Of a stretch of DNA of 64,000 nucleotides, positions 41,108 to 51,848 are shown in pieces. A program made the translations under genes and the position numbers. The notes under the pieces were generated by a model that did not search any database, was not told the origin of the DNA, and saw nothing but the letters and a program-made list of their open reading frames with translations. How positions within the stretch are numbered: the stretch's first letter is position 1; the number at the start of each line of letters is the position of its first letter. Location of the stretch: assembly GCA_963819175.1 (NCBI GenBank), contig CAWFVJ010000019.1:1-64000 (forward strand), read 5' to 3'. The DNA comes from CAWBRT01 sp963819175 (lineage in GTDB: Bacteria > Acidobacteriota > Terriglobia > Terriglobales > Acidobacteriaceae).

Positions 41108-41852
41108 TTATGGTCGATTGCACTCCAGCAGCGCGGAGCAATCCGGCAAGCAGAGATCGGGTCGTTCTTGCCGCAGAGTCTCCAGGTCAAAAATTCCAGT
41201 GGCCACGGCGATCACCGAGGCGCGCACGGAGCGGGCCGCAAGGATGTCGGCGGGCGTATCGCCAATGAAGCACACACGGGCATTCTTCCCGAGGTACCTC
41301 CGGACTTCATCGATGCCATGCTGGAAGATATCGACGCGGGTCTCGAGCGGCGATAGCCGTCACGTTGCGGCCCGATCGATCCCCCGCAGAATGATCCGAA
41401 ACTAAAGAAGCTGCCGATTCCGGCTGCGCGCAGCTTCGCCCATCCGATCGGTTCCAGATTGCCGGAGGTCACCGCCAGCAGCTTTCCCGTGGAGTGCAGG
41501 CGCTGAAGCAGTTCGCTGACCGATGGACAAAGTTCCGTGCGCAGCAGTGCCACGTTGCGACCCACCTCGGCCTGCATAGTCAAAATTGCACGTGGCAGTT
41601 TCCTGGAGAACTCTTCCGCCGAGACCCCGCGGCGCTCGCAGCCGCACGAAGAATGCCAACATCGGTGTTGCCGTGCAGTGGAACTCCGTCGATCTTCAGC
41701 TCGCAATTCCAAACCTGGCGGAGCGCGCTATGAAAGGAGTTGTAATGAACGCCATCGCGGCTGTTCAGCAGCGTGCCGTCTATGTCGAACAGATAGGCGT
41801 CGAAGCAGTCCCAGGCAAAAGGCGAAGTTGAAGTTCCTTCGAGGTCCATCAC
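41108..41852 (-). CDS. HAD-superfamily phosphatase (phosphoglycolate phosphatase-like), frameshifted
   Basis: A HAD hydrolase with motif I Asp pair in FDAYLFDIDGTLLNSRDGVH and motif II Thr/Ser in KLLAVTSGNLEPIGWAKLRA. Motif IV Asp is in NARVCFIGDTPADILAARSV. A helical cap (HSALRQVWNCELKIDGVPLH) follows motif I, as in Gph/PgmB-like enzymes. The frame changes near 41610, 41390 and 41330-41290. The last frame ends LLECNRP at 41108. The substrate is unknown; these enzymes commonly dephosphorylate phosphoglycolate or sugar phosphates. It lies upstream of the secretin on the same strand. Confidence 0.82.
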
Positions 41853-42005
41853 GAGAGCAATTCTAGTCGCTTATGCAGCGAATGCGAACTTGCATGCAGT
41901 CAAATTGAGATGCAATATCCGGCTGAGCTGGTTTCTGAGCGAGGTGTCGCGGAATAACAAAACTAATGTCCTCGCCTCCCAGAAGTTTGCGTAATAAGTT
42001 TGAAG

Positions 42006-42090
42006 TGTCATTCTGAGCAAGCGTAGCGAGCGAAGAATCTATGTATTTGATTCGTAATGCATAGATCCTTCGCTGCGCTCAGGATGACGT
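42006..42090. repeat. Family A repeat, copy 4
   Basis: TGTCATTCTGAGCAAGCGTA at the left end pairs with the inverse CTTCGCTGCGCTCAGGATGA at the right; the centre contains ATGCATAGATC. It lies between the HAD gene and ymdB. Confidence 0.8.
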
Positions 42091-42136
42091 TCTGAAATTT
42101 ATACAGAGAACTTATGGACCGGATCGCAAAACCAAC

Positions 42137-42934
42137 CTAATCGCAAATCATGATGCGCTCGATGGACTTGGCGCGTCCGGTTTTCGCGTCGCAGTCGATG
42201 ACCACCGCGCACAGGCGGGTATCGCCGCTGGCCGCCTCGAACCGGGTCGGCATGTTGTTCAGAAAACGGTTGATGATCAATTCCTTCTGGATCCCGATGA
42301 CGCCGTTCCATGGCCCCGTCATTCCGACATCGGTCTGGTAGGCGGTGCCTTTCGGCAGCACGCGCTCATCGGCCGTGGGGATGTGGGTATGCGTGCCAAT
42401 GACCGCGGTGACGCGGCCATCGAGATACCAGCCAAGCGCGACTTTCTCGGAGGTGGCTTCGGCGTGCATGTCCAGCAGGATGACTTTCGAGGTAATCCGC
42501 GTCAGCAGGTCGTCGGCGGCGCGGAATGGGTCGTCAATGTTCCCCATGAAGACGCGGCCCTGAAGATTGATGACGGCATAAGGGACGCCGCCCCTGGTGG
42601 TGCCTTCATAGACTCCGGTTCCGGGCGAACCGGCCGGAAAGTTGGCCGGGCGGAGGATTCTGCGGGCCATACTGTCCGGTTTGCTGAGGCCTGTGTTGAG
42701 GTACTCGATCAGCTCACGCTTGTCCCAGACGTGATTGCCCGTGGTGATGACCTCGACGCCCAGATCGAAGAGTTCCTCGGCAATCTGCGGAGTGATGCCA
42801 AAGCCGCCCGCGGCGTTCTCGCCATTGGCGATGGTTAGGTCGATGTTGTGCTGAGAGAGCAACTCGCGGACGTGATCGCGAACGATCGTCCGGCCGGGTC
42901 TGCCAAAGATGTCGCCAATGAAGAGAATGCGCAC
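42137..42934 (-). CDS. ymdB: YmdB-type metallophosphoesterase (TIGR00282 family)
   Basis: A 265-residue metal-dependent phosphoesterase. Bacillus YmdB cleaves 2',3'-cyclic AMP and influences biofilm and motility decisions. Metal ligands are in MRILFIGDIFGRPGR (Asp), IANGENAAGGFGI (Asn), TTGNHVWDKRELIEYL (Asn-His) and VIGTHTHIPTADERVL (His-x-His). ILLDMHAEATSEKVALGWYL is typical of this family. The frame is intact and the length normal. The native substrate in this organism is inferred from the family only. Confidence 0.93.
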   Translation of the reverse strand: MRILFIGDIFGRPGRTIVRDHVRELLSQHNIDLTIANGENAAGGFGITPQIAEELFDLGVEVITTGNHVWDKRELIEYLNTGLSKPDSMARRILRPANFPAGSPGTGVYEGTTRGGVPYAVINLQGRVFMGNIDDPFRAADDLLTRITSKVILLDMHAEATSEKVALGWYLDGRVTAVIGTHTHIPTADERVLPKGTAYQTDVGMTGPWNGVIGIQKELIINRFLNNMPTRFEAASGDTRLCAVVIDCDAKTGRAKSIERIMICD

Positions 42935-43044
42935 GCTGCGCGGCTCCAGAGTTTCCTAAGCTTTTCGATGGTAACACGATGGCCGTAGACGCCTTGCGCG
43001 CGCCCGGTAAGCCTGCCGGGCTACCAGTTTCCGTTGGTGTACCA

Positions 43045-44594
43045 CTACGGCGCCAGCTCCGCCGTCTTCAGAAAATCGTAATTGCCGGAGGAGCTGAGGC
43101 GCACGTTGCGCAGACGGCGCGAGTGTACCAGCACGTTGTCGAAATACCAGAGATTGATGTAAGGCAGCTCTTGCGCCACGATCTGCTGAATACGGCCGTA
43201 GTCGGCTTTGAGCCGCTGCCGGTCTACCGAGGCGCGAGCATCGTCGATGAGCCGGTCGACCTCCGGGTTGGAGTAATAGCCGCGATTTGCCCGTCTGGGA
43301 GGAGTGCTGGTGGAGGCAAAAATGTGCATCGAAAATGTCGGGGTCCTCGTTGCCGCCGATCCAGCGCAGGGAGAAGAGCTGGAATGCGCCGCGGGTGATG
43401 TCGGCGTAGTACGTGGCGAATTCAAAGCTGCGGATATCGAGCCTGATGCCCACTTCACGTAGTTGTTGCTGAAGAACGGCGCTGAGCAGGCGCGTGGATT
43501 CCTCGGTCGAGGTCTTCATGTTCAGATGGAAGCGGTAACCGTCCTTGGCAACCGCGTATCCAGCCTGATCGAGAAGCTGCGCGTGCGCGCCGCGGATCGT
43601 GCGGATAGCGGGCGACCTCGCCATTGAACGCCCAATGCTGTGGCGGCAGCACGCTCGCCGCCGGCCTTGCCAGATCGCGCAGCAGGTAGTGAATGATCGC
43701 CTCACGATCGATGGCATAGGCGAGCGCTTGCCGTACACGAACGTCGCGCAGAATCGGATCGCGCAAATTGAACGCCAGATAAGCGTAGATGGTGCCGGGA
43801 GCGGTCACGGTCACCAGCGCCGGATCGTCGCGCAAGGCGAACACGGTATCGGCGGTCAGCGCATTGATGGCAATATCGGCGCTGCCTTTGCGAAGCTCCA
43901 GCGCGCGCGTGGTGGCGTCGGGGACCACCATAAAGCGCACGGCCGGAAGCGGCGGTGCGCTGCCCCAGTAATGCTCGTTGCGCACGATGGTCACTTGGCG
44001 ATCCTGCTCCATGCTCGCCAGGCGGAATGGGCCGCTGCCGATGGGCGCACGGTTGAAGTCTTCGCCGGAGTCGCGCGGCACGATGCCGCTCGCGCCATCC
44101 GAGAGGTTCCAGAGCAGGGAAGAATAGGGTTTGCGCAGGTGAAAGACGACAGTCGCATCGTCGGGTGCTTCGATGCTCTCCACGTCGCGGTAGGTGCTCG
44201 CTTTGGTGGTGCGGATTTTGCCGCTCAGAATCGAGTCGAAGGTCCACTTCACATCGGCGGAAGTGAGCGGACGGCCATCATGAAAGCGCACCCCTCGCCG
44301 AAGATGAAACACGTAGGTTCGCGGGTCGGGTATCTCCCAGCGCTCGGCGAGCGATGGTTGCAGGTTGAAATGCTCGTCGCGTTGCAACAGGGCGTCGAAC
44401 AGCAGCCTGTCGATGCGCTCCGACTGCGCGTCGGTGCCGACGCGGGGATCGAGGTTCGCGGGACTGCTTTCGATAATCATCACCACTTCATTGTCCGGAG
44501 CGGCGGGCGCGCAGGAAAGCCCCCCCAGCAATGCGACGGCAGAGACGAGCAGCGCAAAACAGCAACGCCCAAGTCTGCGTTCTTGGTGCCCCAC
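43045..44594 (-). CDS. Extracellular solute-binding lipoprotein, family 5 (peptide/nickel ABC type), frameshifted
   Basis: The N-terminal signal CFALLVSAVALLGGLSCAPA has a lipobox (GGLSC), so the mature protein is a lipoprotein. It is an SBP_bac_5 protein, with SSPANLDPRVGTDAQSERID, LQPSLAERWEIPDPRTYVFH, LRRGVRFHDGRPLTSADVKW and APIGSGPFRLASMEQDRQVT. The frame changes near 43620 and 43290; the C-terminus YYSNPEVDRLIDDARASVDR and LPYINLWYFDNVLVHSR is recovered. The frame is open farther upstream, but hairpin B9 lies there. GTG at 44594 at the hairpin edge is the likely start. No permease genes are nearby; a role in peptide uptake in the anmK-nagZ recycling group is conjecture. Confidence 0.82.
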
Positions 44595-44622
44595 ATCTGC
44601 CGTAGTAAGCAGATGTGGGAAC
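44585..44622. repeat. Family B hairpin B9
   Basis: TTGGTGCCCCACATCTGC pairs with GCAGATGTGGGAACC around CGTAGTAA. It lies at the 5' edge of the lipoprotein gene and has the same stem word (ACATCTGC) as the copy at 55874. Confidence 0.8.
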
Positions 44623-44739
44623 CGAAGCTTGGCTGGCTGTGCCGCCGGTAGCGAAAGGCTGCTTTGACTATTCGGCGCCGACCTGGTGTGGAGGCTCTCG
44701 TGAGCTTGCGTTACGGCGTCCACCTTTCGCGCTGCCGCC

Positions 44740-45880
44740 CTAAACATAACTGATCTTACCGAGGATGGCCGGACGCGCCGCGCCGGTTGCCGAGGGAACG
44801 TTCGACGGTTGCCGATGCCAGGTCTGGTAGGCGAGCAGGGCGAAGGCAACAGCTTCCTTCGCCTCCGAGGGCAGCCCCTGCTCATCGGTGGTGGAGATGC
44901 GCATTTCGAACGGGGCCAGGCGGTCGGCCAGCATGGTCATCAGGCTGGGGTTGCGAGTGCCGCCGCCGGAGACAAAAAAGTCGTGAAAGCGGACCTCCTG
45001 GGAAAGCGTGCGCACGGACGCCGCAATGGACTCGGCCGTAAGCGCGGTTGCAGTCGCCATCATGTCGTGCTTGCCCAGCCCTCGGCAAAGGCGAAGAAAT
45101 CGGCTGACGAACTCGCGGCCAAACTGTTCGCGTCCGGCGGTCTTGGGCGGCGGTGCGGCGAAAGAACGGAGCCCGCAATAGAGTCGCCAGCACTTGCCGG
45201 TCAGGCGCGCCGCGCGCGGCCAATGCGCCATCGCGATCAAACGGTTTTCCAAACAGCTCTTTTGCTAGCGCATCGATCACCATGTTGCCGGGTCCGGTAT
45301 CGAAGGCGATGACTTGCTCCGGCTTCGCGCCCGCGGGAATCGCTGTCAGGTTGCCGATGCCACCGATGTTTTGCAGAATGCGTCCATGCCGCGCATGGCG
45401 AAACAGAAGGTAGTCAAGGAACGGAACCAGCGGTGCGCCTTCGCCTCCGGCGGCCATGTCTGCCGGGCGGAAGTCGGAGACCACCGGGACTTGCAGCCGC
45501 GCCGCCAGCACCGATCCCTCGCCGGTTTGCCACGTAGCGGAGATTGCCCGCCCCAGATAAGGCCGCGGGTCGCCCTGGTGATAAATCGTCTGACCATGAC
45601 AGCCGATCAGATCGCAAGCAAATCCGCTCTCCCGCGCGGTAATCTGCACGGCGTCGGCGTAGACTTCAGCCAGCCGGAAGTTGAGGCGTGCCAGGTCGGC
45701 GACGCTGGCGCGTGTCGAGTTCATGGCGGCGAGCACGGCGCTTCGTATCCGCGGGGGGTATGGGTATTCACGGTGGGCCAGCAACTGCAAACGCGTGCGC
45801 AGTCCGCGTCCCTCCAAGCGGACGAGCGCGACATTGACTCCGTCCGCCGAGGTGCCGCTCATGACGCCCGCAACAATCAT
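44740..45880 (-). CDS. anmK: Anhydro-N-acetylmuramic acid kinase, one frameshift
   Basis: AnmK converts 1,6-anhydroMurNAc to MurNAc-6-phosphate in peptidoglycan recycling. Features are IVAGVMSGTSADGVNVALVR, LIGCHGQTIYHQGDPRPYLG, ATWQTGEGSVLAARLQVPVV, DFRPADMAAGGEGAPLVPFL and NIGGIGNLTAIPAG. AFDTGPGNMVIDALAKELFG completes the core. The frame changes near 45175; the C-terminal part has DFFVSGGGTRNPSLMTMLAD. The ATG at 45880 lies 17 bp after the nagZ stop, so the two form an operon. MurQ, the next enzyme, is not in the window. Confidence 0.94.
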
Positions 45881-45896
45881 TGGCCGACCCCGATCT

Positions 45897-47082
45897 TCAG
45901 GATGAGCTACCGGGAGCTGTTTCCGTCCACACGGCAGCGCCTCTGGCTTCGGCTGCCAGGCGCAGCTTTTCGCCGAGCTCCCAAAGTTCGCAACGCAGCT
46001 TGTCAATCGCCGCGTCCGTCGGCGCTGGAGTCGCCGGCCGGTTCAGTGCGGGGCTGGATTGCTTAAACCGCCGCGAGCGTTCGGCGGCGGCTTCAACCTG
46101 CTGGCGGAAGCGATGGTCGCGCTCGGCTTCTGCAAGCACCGTGCTGAACGCGCGCCAGACGTTCTCTTCGTTGTGGCAAACCAGAAAAATATCGGCCCCG
46201 GCCCGAATCGTCTCAACGGCTGCGTCGCCAATATCCGCTGCCGCCAGCACGCCGCCCATCTCAAGGTCGTCGGAGAGGATGAGCCCGCGATAACCGATCT
46301 TGCGGCGCAGCACTTCGGTGATCCATTTGCGCGAGAGCGAGGCCGGCGTTTTGTCGCTTGTCACCGAGGGATAGGCACAGTGCGCCACCATCACGAACGG
46401 CAATATCGCGTTTCAATGTCCGGTAGGGCCCCAGGTCCTCAAGCCAAAGTTCCCGCCACGACTTGAGCACTACGGGGAGTTCCCGGTGACTGTCGAGGCT
46501 GGCTTCTCCCAGGCCGGGAAAATGCTTTCCGCAGCCGAGAACGCCGCATTCGCGCAGTCCGCGCAGGAAGTGGCGCGCATAGAGAATGGTTTCGTCCTGA
46601 AAGCTGGAGGCTGTACGCGTCCGCATGACGGGCCGCGAGGCATCGGACGAAAGGTCGAGAACCGGCGCGAAGTCGACATTGAAGCCGAGGGCGCAGACTT
46701 CCTTGCCGATCACTCTGCCATGCTCGCGGAAGAGCTGCGGGCGCTGGCTGGCGGCGACCTCGGCGACCGAAGGTGCGGGCGCCACCGCATCGCGCAGGCG
46801 GTCGACCGTGCCTCCCTCCATATCGACGCACAAAAACATTTTGCTCTTCACCAGACGTTGCGCCGAACGCAACAGCGCGTGAGTCTGCCGGGGAGATTCG
46901 ATGTTTCTCGCGAAAAGAATAATGCCGCCGGGCTGAAGCGCGCCGATCGTGGTCTTCAGGCGGGTGGAGAGTTCGGTGCCATCGAAGCCGAAGATAAGCA
47001 GCTGACCGACCGATCTCTCAAGATCCTGAGGAGCCCCGGAACGCGAAATGGACTTGATTGCCACCGGAGGTCTTTCTAACAC
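45897..47082 (-). CDS. nagZ: Beta-N-acetylhexosaminidase (NagZ, GH3), one frameshift
   Basis: NagZ removes GlcNAc from GlcNAc-1,6-anhydroMurNAc peptides. The N-terminal SVGQLLIFGFDGTELSTRLK leads to GIILFARNIESPRQTHALLR, KMFLCVDMEGGTVDRLRDA and LGFNVDFAPVLDLSSDASRP. The conserved LGCGKHFPGLGEASLDSHRE follows. After an indel near 46410 come MVAHCAYPSVTSDKTPASLS and YRGLILSDDLEMGGVLAAAD with the catalytic Asp. It lies directly upstream of anmK. A DUF1343 (NamZ-like) protein 10 kb away could supply substrates. Confidence 0.94.
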
Positions 47083-47119
47083 GAATGACGCGCGAACCGC
47101 AAAAGAACTGCGCGGTGGT

Positions 47120-49799
47120 TTACTCTATCTGCTTTTTCAGTTCGTGAAGCAGGTTCAGGGCCGCAATCGGCGTAATGCGGTCGAGGTCGGCTTCGCGCAG
47201 CTTCTCGATCACCCCCGACGACAAGGGCGTGAAGATCGTCAATTGCACGGGCGGCGCGCTTTTGCCGTCGGCTTGGCCGAGATGCCCGCTGGCCTGGTGC
47301 TCCGCCGATTCATGTTCGGCCAGAACGTCGCGGGCGCGGGCGATCACCTCCGGGGGCAGTCCGGCGAGCTTCGCGACTTCGATGCCGTAACTTTTGTCCG
47401 CCGCGCCGGGTTCCACCTTGCGCAGGAAAACCACATTGCCGCCGGTCTCCTTCACCGCAACGTGATAATTCTTGACGCTCTCCAGCAGCGACTCCAACTC
47501 GGTCAACTCATGGTAGTGGGTGGCGAACAGTGTGCGCGCGCGGGTGCGGGCGTGCAGATGCTCAACCACGGCCCAGGCAATCGCCAAGCCGTCGTAGGTC
47601 GAAGTGCCGCGCCCAACCTCGTCCAACAGAACCAGGGATCGCGGCGTGGCCGTGTTCAGGATGGCGGCGGTTTCCGTCATCTCCACCATGAAGGTGGAGC
47701 GGCCGCGGGCGAGATTGTCGCTGGCGCCGATGCGCGTGAATATCCTGTCCACGATGTTGAGCCGTGCACGCGTGGCCGGCACGAACGATCCCATCTGTGC
47801 CAGCAGCACGATCAAAGCGGTCTGCCGCAGATAGGTCGACTTGCCGCCCATATTCGGGCCGGTCAGGATCATCACCAGATGCGAGCCGCCGTTCAGGTAG
47901 AGATCGTTGGCGACAAAGCGTTCGTTGCTGCCGGTCAGCTCGGGTTGCTCGATGACCGGGTGCCTGCCCTCGATAATCTCGAGGTCGCCGCTGTCGTCGA
48001 ACACCGGGCGGCAGTAGTTCCGTGCGGCTGCCAGCGAAGCCAGCGAGGAGAGCACATCGACCTCGGCGAGCGCCAGCGCCGTCTGGCGGATTCGCTTGGC
48101 TTCAGCGGCAATGCTCGACCGCAGCTCGGCAAAGATGCGGCGCTCGATTTCGACGATCCGCTCCTGCGCGTCGAGTATTTTGGTTTCGTATTCTTTCAGT
48201 TCAGGAGTAGTGAACCGTTCTTCATTGACGAGCGTCTGTTTTCTTTCGTAATCCGCGGGAGCCAGGCCCGAGTTGGCTTTTGTAACGCTGATGTAATAGC
48301 CAAAGACGGAGTTGAAACGAACCTTGAGCGAGTTGATGCCGGTTCGCCGGCGCTCTCGATCTTCGATCTGCGCGATGTATTGCTTGCTGTTGCGGTTCAG
48401 GTCGCGCAACTCGTCCAGGGTGGAATCCACTCCGGCTGCGATCACTCCGCCGTCGTTCAACAGGATGGGAGGCTCGGGAACGATGGTCGTCTCGATCCGC
48501 TCGCGCAGGTCCGTCAATTCATCGATGGCCGCATGCAGTTCCCGCAGGCGCTGCGCGGCGAAGCCGGCAAGGCGGGCGCGCACGCCGGGCACACGCGAGA
48601 GCGAAGCGGCCAGGGCAAGCACATCGCGAGGGTTTGCCGCCTCCAGCGTGACGCGGCTGAGCAGGCGCTCGACATCGAGAATGCCGTCGAGCGAGCGGCG
48701 CAGCTCCTCGCGGGCGATGGTGTCGCCGGTGGCGGCTTCCACGGCGTCGAGACGGAGATTGATTTCAGCGGCGTCGATCGAGGGGCGCAGCATCCAGGCG
48801 CGGAGCAGGCGCTTGCCCATCGGAGTGACCGTCTTGTCGATGGCGCGAAACAGCGTAACGTTGTCGCTCGTGCCGCTGAACAGGGGCTCAACCAGTTCAA
48901 GATTGCGTACCGTCACCGCGTCCAGCACCAGGCAGCTCTGGCGCTCGTAAAATCCTATGCGGTCGATGTGGTCGAGAGTGCCGCGTTGCGTGCTGCGAAC
49001 GTAGTGGAGAATGGCTCCGGCGGCGCAGGCTGCGGCGGGCCGATTGGCCAGCCCGAAACCTTCCAGCGAGAGCACCCCGAAGTGGTTTTCGAACTGCGGA
49101 ATGGCGTAGTCCGGAGCGAATATCCAGTCTTCCAGCGGAGTTTCGGCCCAGCGAAAGCCGGCGAAGTCGGCGGGCGCAAGTTGCGGCGTCGAGGCCGAGG
49201 CCGCCGCGCAGGTTCGCGCTTGGACGACTGCCTGAAGCGGTCGCGAATAGCGGCAGGGAAGAGGCAAACAGCAACTCCCGCGGACGCAGCGTCTGCATCT
49301 CCTCCAGCGTGCGGCGCTCCGCGTCGGGGCCGCGAAACTCCGTGGCGCGAAACTCGCCGGTCGAAAGATCGAGCGCGGCAAATCCCACACGGTCGTCATG
49401 CCGGGCGAGCGCGGTGAGGAAGTTGTTCTCCTCCGATCCCATCTGCGCGTCGACGGCGGTGCCGGGGGTGAGCACGCGCGTGACCTCGCGCCGCACCAGC
49501 TTGGTCGCCAGCTTTGGGTCTTCCACCTGATCGCAAATCGCAACCTTGTAGCCCTTGCGGACGAGCTTGGCAATGTAGCCCTCGGCGGCATGGTAGGGGA
49601 CGCCGCACATCGGAATGGCGATGCCTTTTTCCTTGTTGCGGGAGGTGAGCGTAATCTGCAACTCACGCGACGCCACGATCGCGTCGTCGAAGAACAGCTC
49701 GTAAAAATCTCCCACGCGAAAGAACAGCAGCGCGCTCGGGTGCTGTTTCTTGATTGCGGCATGCTGCCGCATCAGAGGCGTGGAAAGTTCGCTGCTCAT
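47120..49799 (-). CDS. mutS: DNA mismatch repair protein MutS, one frameshift
   Basis: MutS recognises mismatches and small loops and recruits MutL. The N-terminal mismatch-binding motif FFRVGDFYELFFDDA contains the conserved Phe-x-Glu. The C-terminal ATPase has the Walker A MILTGPNMGGKSTYLRQTAL, LVLLDEVGRGTSTYDGLAIA (Walker B) and ARTLFATHYHELTELESLLE. The frame changes near 49240, just after LRPRELLFASSLPLF. The start MSSELSTPLMRQHAAIKKQH at 49799 is preferred; an in-frame ATG at 49868 would add 23 residues made of an imperfect duplicate of the start region. It is divergent from the galT-like gene. Confidence 0.95.
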
Positions 49800-49968
49800 C
49801 GGCGATTCTGCAACCATCCAGCGCTGCGCTAACACTTGGGCGCAGCGGGCCTGGAAGTTCGCTGCCATATGCGATTCTGCAACTGGGGTGCGGTTGGAGT
49901 ATAGCAGAGCTGGCGCGCGCGGTTGCCGCCGATTTGACGGGACTGCCGAACGGTGATTACCTTAACCT

Positions 49969-51014
49969 GTGGAACTACGGAAAGATCCCATCACTCGCTC
50001 GTGGGTCGTTACCGGCGACGACTCGGAAGGCGCGTCGCAGCCCGGGCCGCTCTGTCCGTTTTGCCCGGAATCGCCTGAACAACCTCAGGTCGTCTCTTCC
50101 ATGGCTTCGGTCACGGGCGGCACGTGGTCGGCCCGTGCCGTCGTCCACCCGTCTCCGATCTACCACGTTGAAGGCGATCCCGCGACGGCGGGGAAACGGC
50201 CTTTATGACACGATGAAGTCGGTCGGCGCGCACGAGGTGATCGTCGAGAACGCGCGTCACGACCGGCAACTGTGGGTCGCCAGCGATGAGGAAGTCGAAC
50301 AGTTCCTGCTGCTGTGCGCGCATCGCATTCAGGACCTGAAAAACGATCACCGCTTCAAATACGTCTCGGTATTCAAGGATTTCGGAGCGCTTGCCGGCCA
50401 GGAGTTCGATCATCCGACGTCGCAAATCGTGGCGACCACGTTCGTGCCGCGCCGGGTATTGTATGAACTGCGCTCCGCTCGCGAGCACTATGCGCAGAAA
50501 GAGCGCTGTGTGTTTTGCGACATCCTGTCGCAGGAATTGCAGCAGAAAAAAAGGATTATCGAAGTGCAAGGCGATTACGTCGCCTGCTGTCCGTACGCTT
50601 CCCGGGTTCCATTTGAGACCTGGATCATCCCGCAGCTCCATGAGGCGCATTTCGAACGCAATGGTTTGTCGCGCCCGGGTGCTCTGCGGGATTGCGCCGC
50701 GCTGCTGCAAGCGTTCCATTAACCGCATACGCTCGATTACCGACAGCTTCCATCTCGTTCTGCATACCTCGCCGAATACCATGCATCGCTCGCAGGTTCT
50801 GAATTATTGGCGAACCATCGACGAGGATTACCACTGGCACATAGAAATCATGCCGATCCTTGCACGCAAGGAAAAGTCGTACAACTTCAAGGAAGTGTAC
50901 TTTTCCCCGGTGACTCCGGAAACGGCGGCGATGCGCCTGAGGGAAGCTCCGACAGAAATATCGCGGAACGCTTTTAGCGTGATTTCAGCGCCTGGTGGCG
51001 GTGCGCAGCTATAA
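49969..51014 (+). CDS. Galactose-1-phosphate uridylyltransferase-like (HIT superfamily), frameshifted
   Basis: The opening (MELRKDPITRSWVVTGDDSE, then GPLCPFCPESPEQP) and FKYVSVFKDFGALAGQEFDH are GalT-like. The centre reads HPTSQIVATTFVPRRVLYEL, and KERCVFCDILSQEL could bind zinc. The C-terminal HWHIEIMPILARKEKSYNF keeps the second His cluster. In GalT the active site is HPH(S/G)Q; here the middle His is Thr. Frames change near 50120-50210 and 50720. The start is GTG at 49969. Either the substrate chemistry differs or the site is degenerate. Transfer of a nucleotidyl group is family inference only. Confidence 0.72.
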
Positions 51015-51025
51015 TTGACGACGGC

Positions 51026-51409
51026 ATGAAGCTGGCCGTGTGCCCAGGAGGAAGCTTGACGGTTCGGCGACTGAAGACATACGCCTCCGATACCGGGCGC
51101 GTGTACGATACTATTTTGTGGAAAAGCGGCCGGCGCTCACGTCTTTTGGGGCGGCCATCGAATATGTGTATGACGTCTCAATCGACCGCCGATCCGCTTT
51201 TGCGGTTAGCATCTACGTGCTGGACGAGGCGGTGGCGGACTGGGCTGCGCGTCACGGCCGGGCACTCGACGACAACGAACGCTATGCCGCAGCCAAGTTG
51301 GCACTTGCAGCGGGCTTTTGATGAAATTGAAGACCTGCAGCACTCTGGCCGGCAACTGCAAGTTGGTTCGGAGAAGCTGGAGGAGCTGCTGGCGCCGCTG
51401 GATCTTTAA
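51026..51409 (+). CDS. Hypothetical protein, frameshifted
   Basis: Not recognised. A protein of about 120 residues can be read across frame changes near 51100 and 51315. It includes RRLKTYASDTGRVY, YYFVEKRPALTSFGAAIEYV and DRRSAFAVSIYVLDEAVADW. The tail is FDEIEDLQHSGRQLQVGSEK and LEELLAPLDL. The start could be ATG 51026 or TTG 51056, which has AGGAGG a few bases upstream. It follows the galT-like gene by 11 bp. The smooth Ala/Asp-rich helical composition suggests a real protein. Confidence 0.5.
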   Translation: MKLAVCPGGSLTVRRLKTYASDTGRVYDTILWKSGRRSRLLGRPSNMCMTSQSTADPLLRLASTCWTRRWRTGLRVTAGHSTTTNAMPQPSWHLQRAFDEIEDLQHSGRQLQVGSEKLEELLAPLDL

Positions 51410-51458
51410 GGTGCTAAGAGCGGTTCCTCAGTTGCTATATCCGGTGTTCCCGAAAGGC

Positions 51459-51633
51459 GTCATCCCGACCGGAGCGCCTAGCGCCCGCAGGCCGGAGCAG
51501 CCAAGCTGCGTACCCGATTGCAGTCGATAAGCAAGCAGCTATTCAAGCGCGGAGTGGAAGGATCTTGTGTTCTTCGGCAAACCTCAAGATTTCTCGACTC
51601 GCGCCAAAACACGGCGCTCGCTCGAAATGACGT
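51459..51633. repeat. Family A repeat, long subtype, degenerate copy 5
   Basis: The left end is CGTCATCCCGACCGGAGCGC, the inner block begins at 51490 with GGCCGGAGCAGCCAAGCTGC, and the right end is GCTCGCTCGAAATGACGT. The block's 29-bp core is identical to 29464-29492. It shares AAGCA-(n)-AGCTATTCA after a variable spacer. The rest of the 51410-51848 interval holds no gene. Confidence 0.7.
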
Positions 51634-51848
51634 TGATTTCGGATACAGCATCTCGGAAAGCGCTCTAGCCCCGGCGATGTACACGGGCGGCGATTTCAGC
51701 TCGGAAGTTGGGGGTCCACAATAGTTTGTGACAAATATCACAGGGCGTTGTGATTCTTTCACTGCGACCGCCATGGCTGGTTTGTATAATCAAAGCGTGA
51801 TCCGGTTCGCCGCAGGCGCCTGCCAATCGTGGGCCGGAGCTGGGTAAT

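Noticed and set aside
47048..49417. Long plus-strand reading frame opposite mutS
   Set aside because: It is the antisense shadow of mutS, with no recognisable motifs and Arg/Gly-rich composition; mutS motifs on the other strand are clear.
29464..51562. Integron attC sites
   Set aside because: The conserved block lacks the R/L box pairs and no integrase is near.
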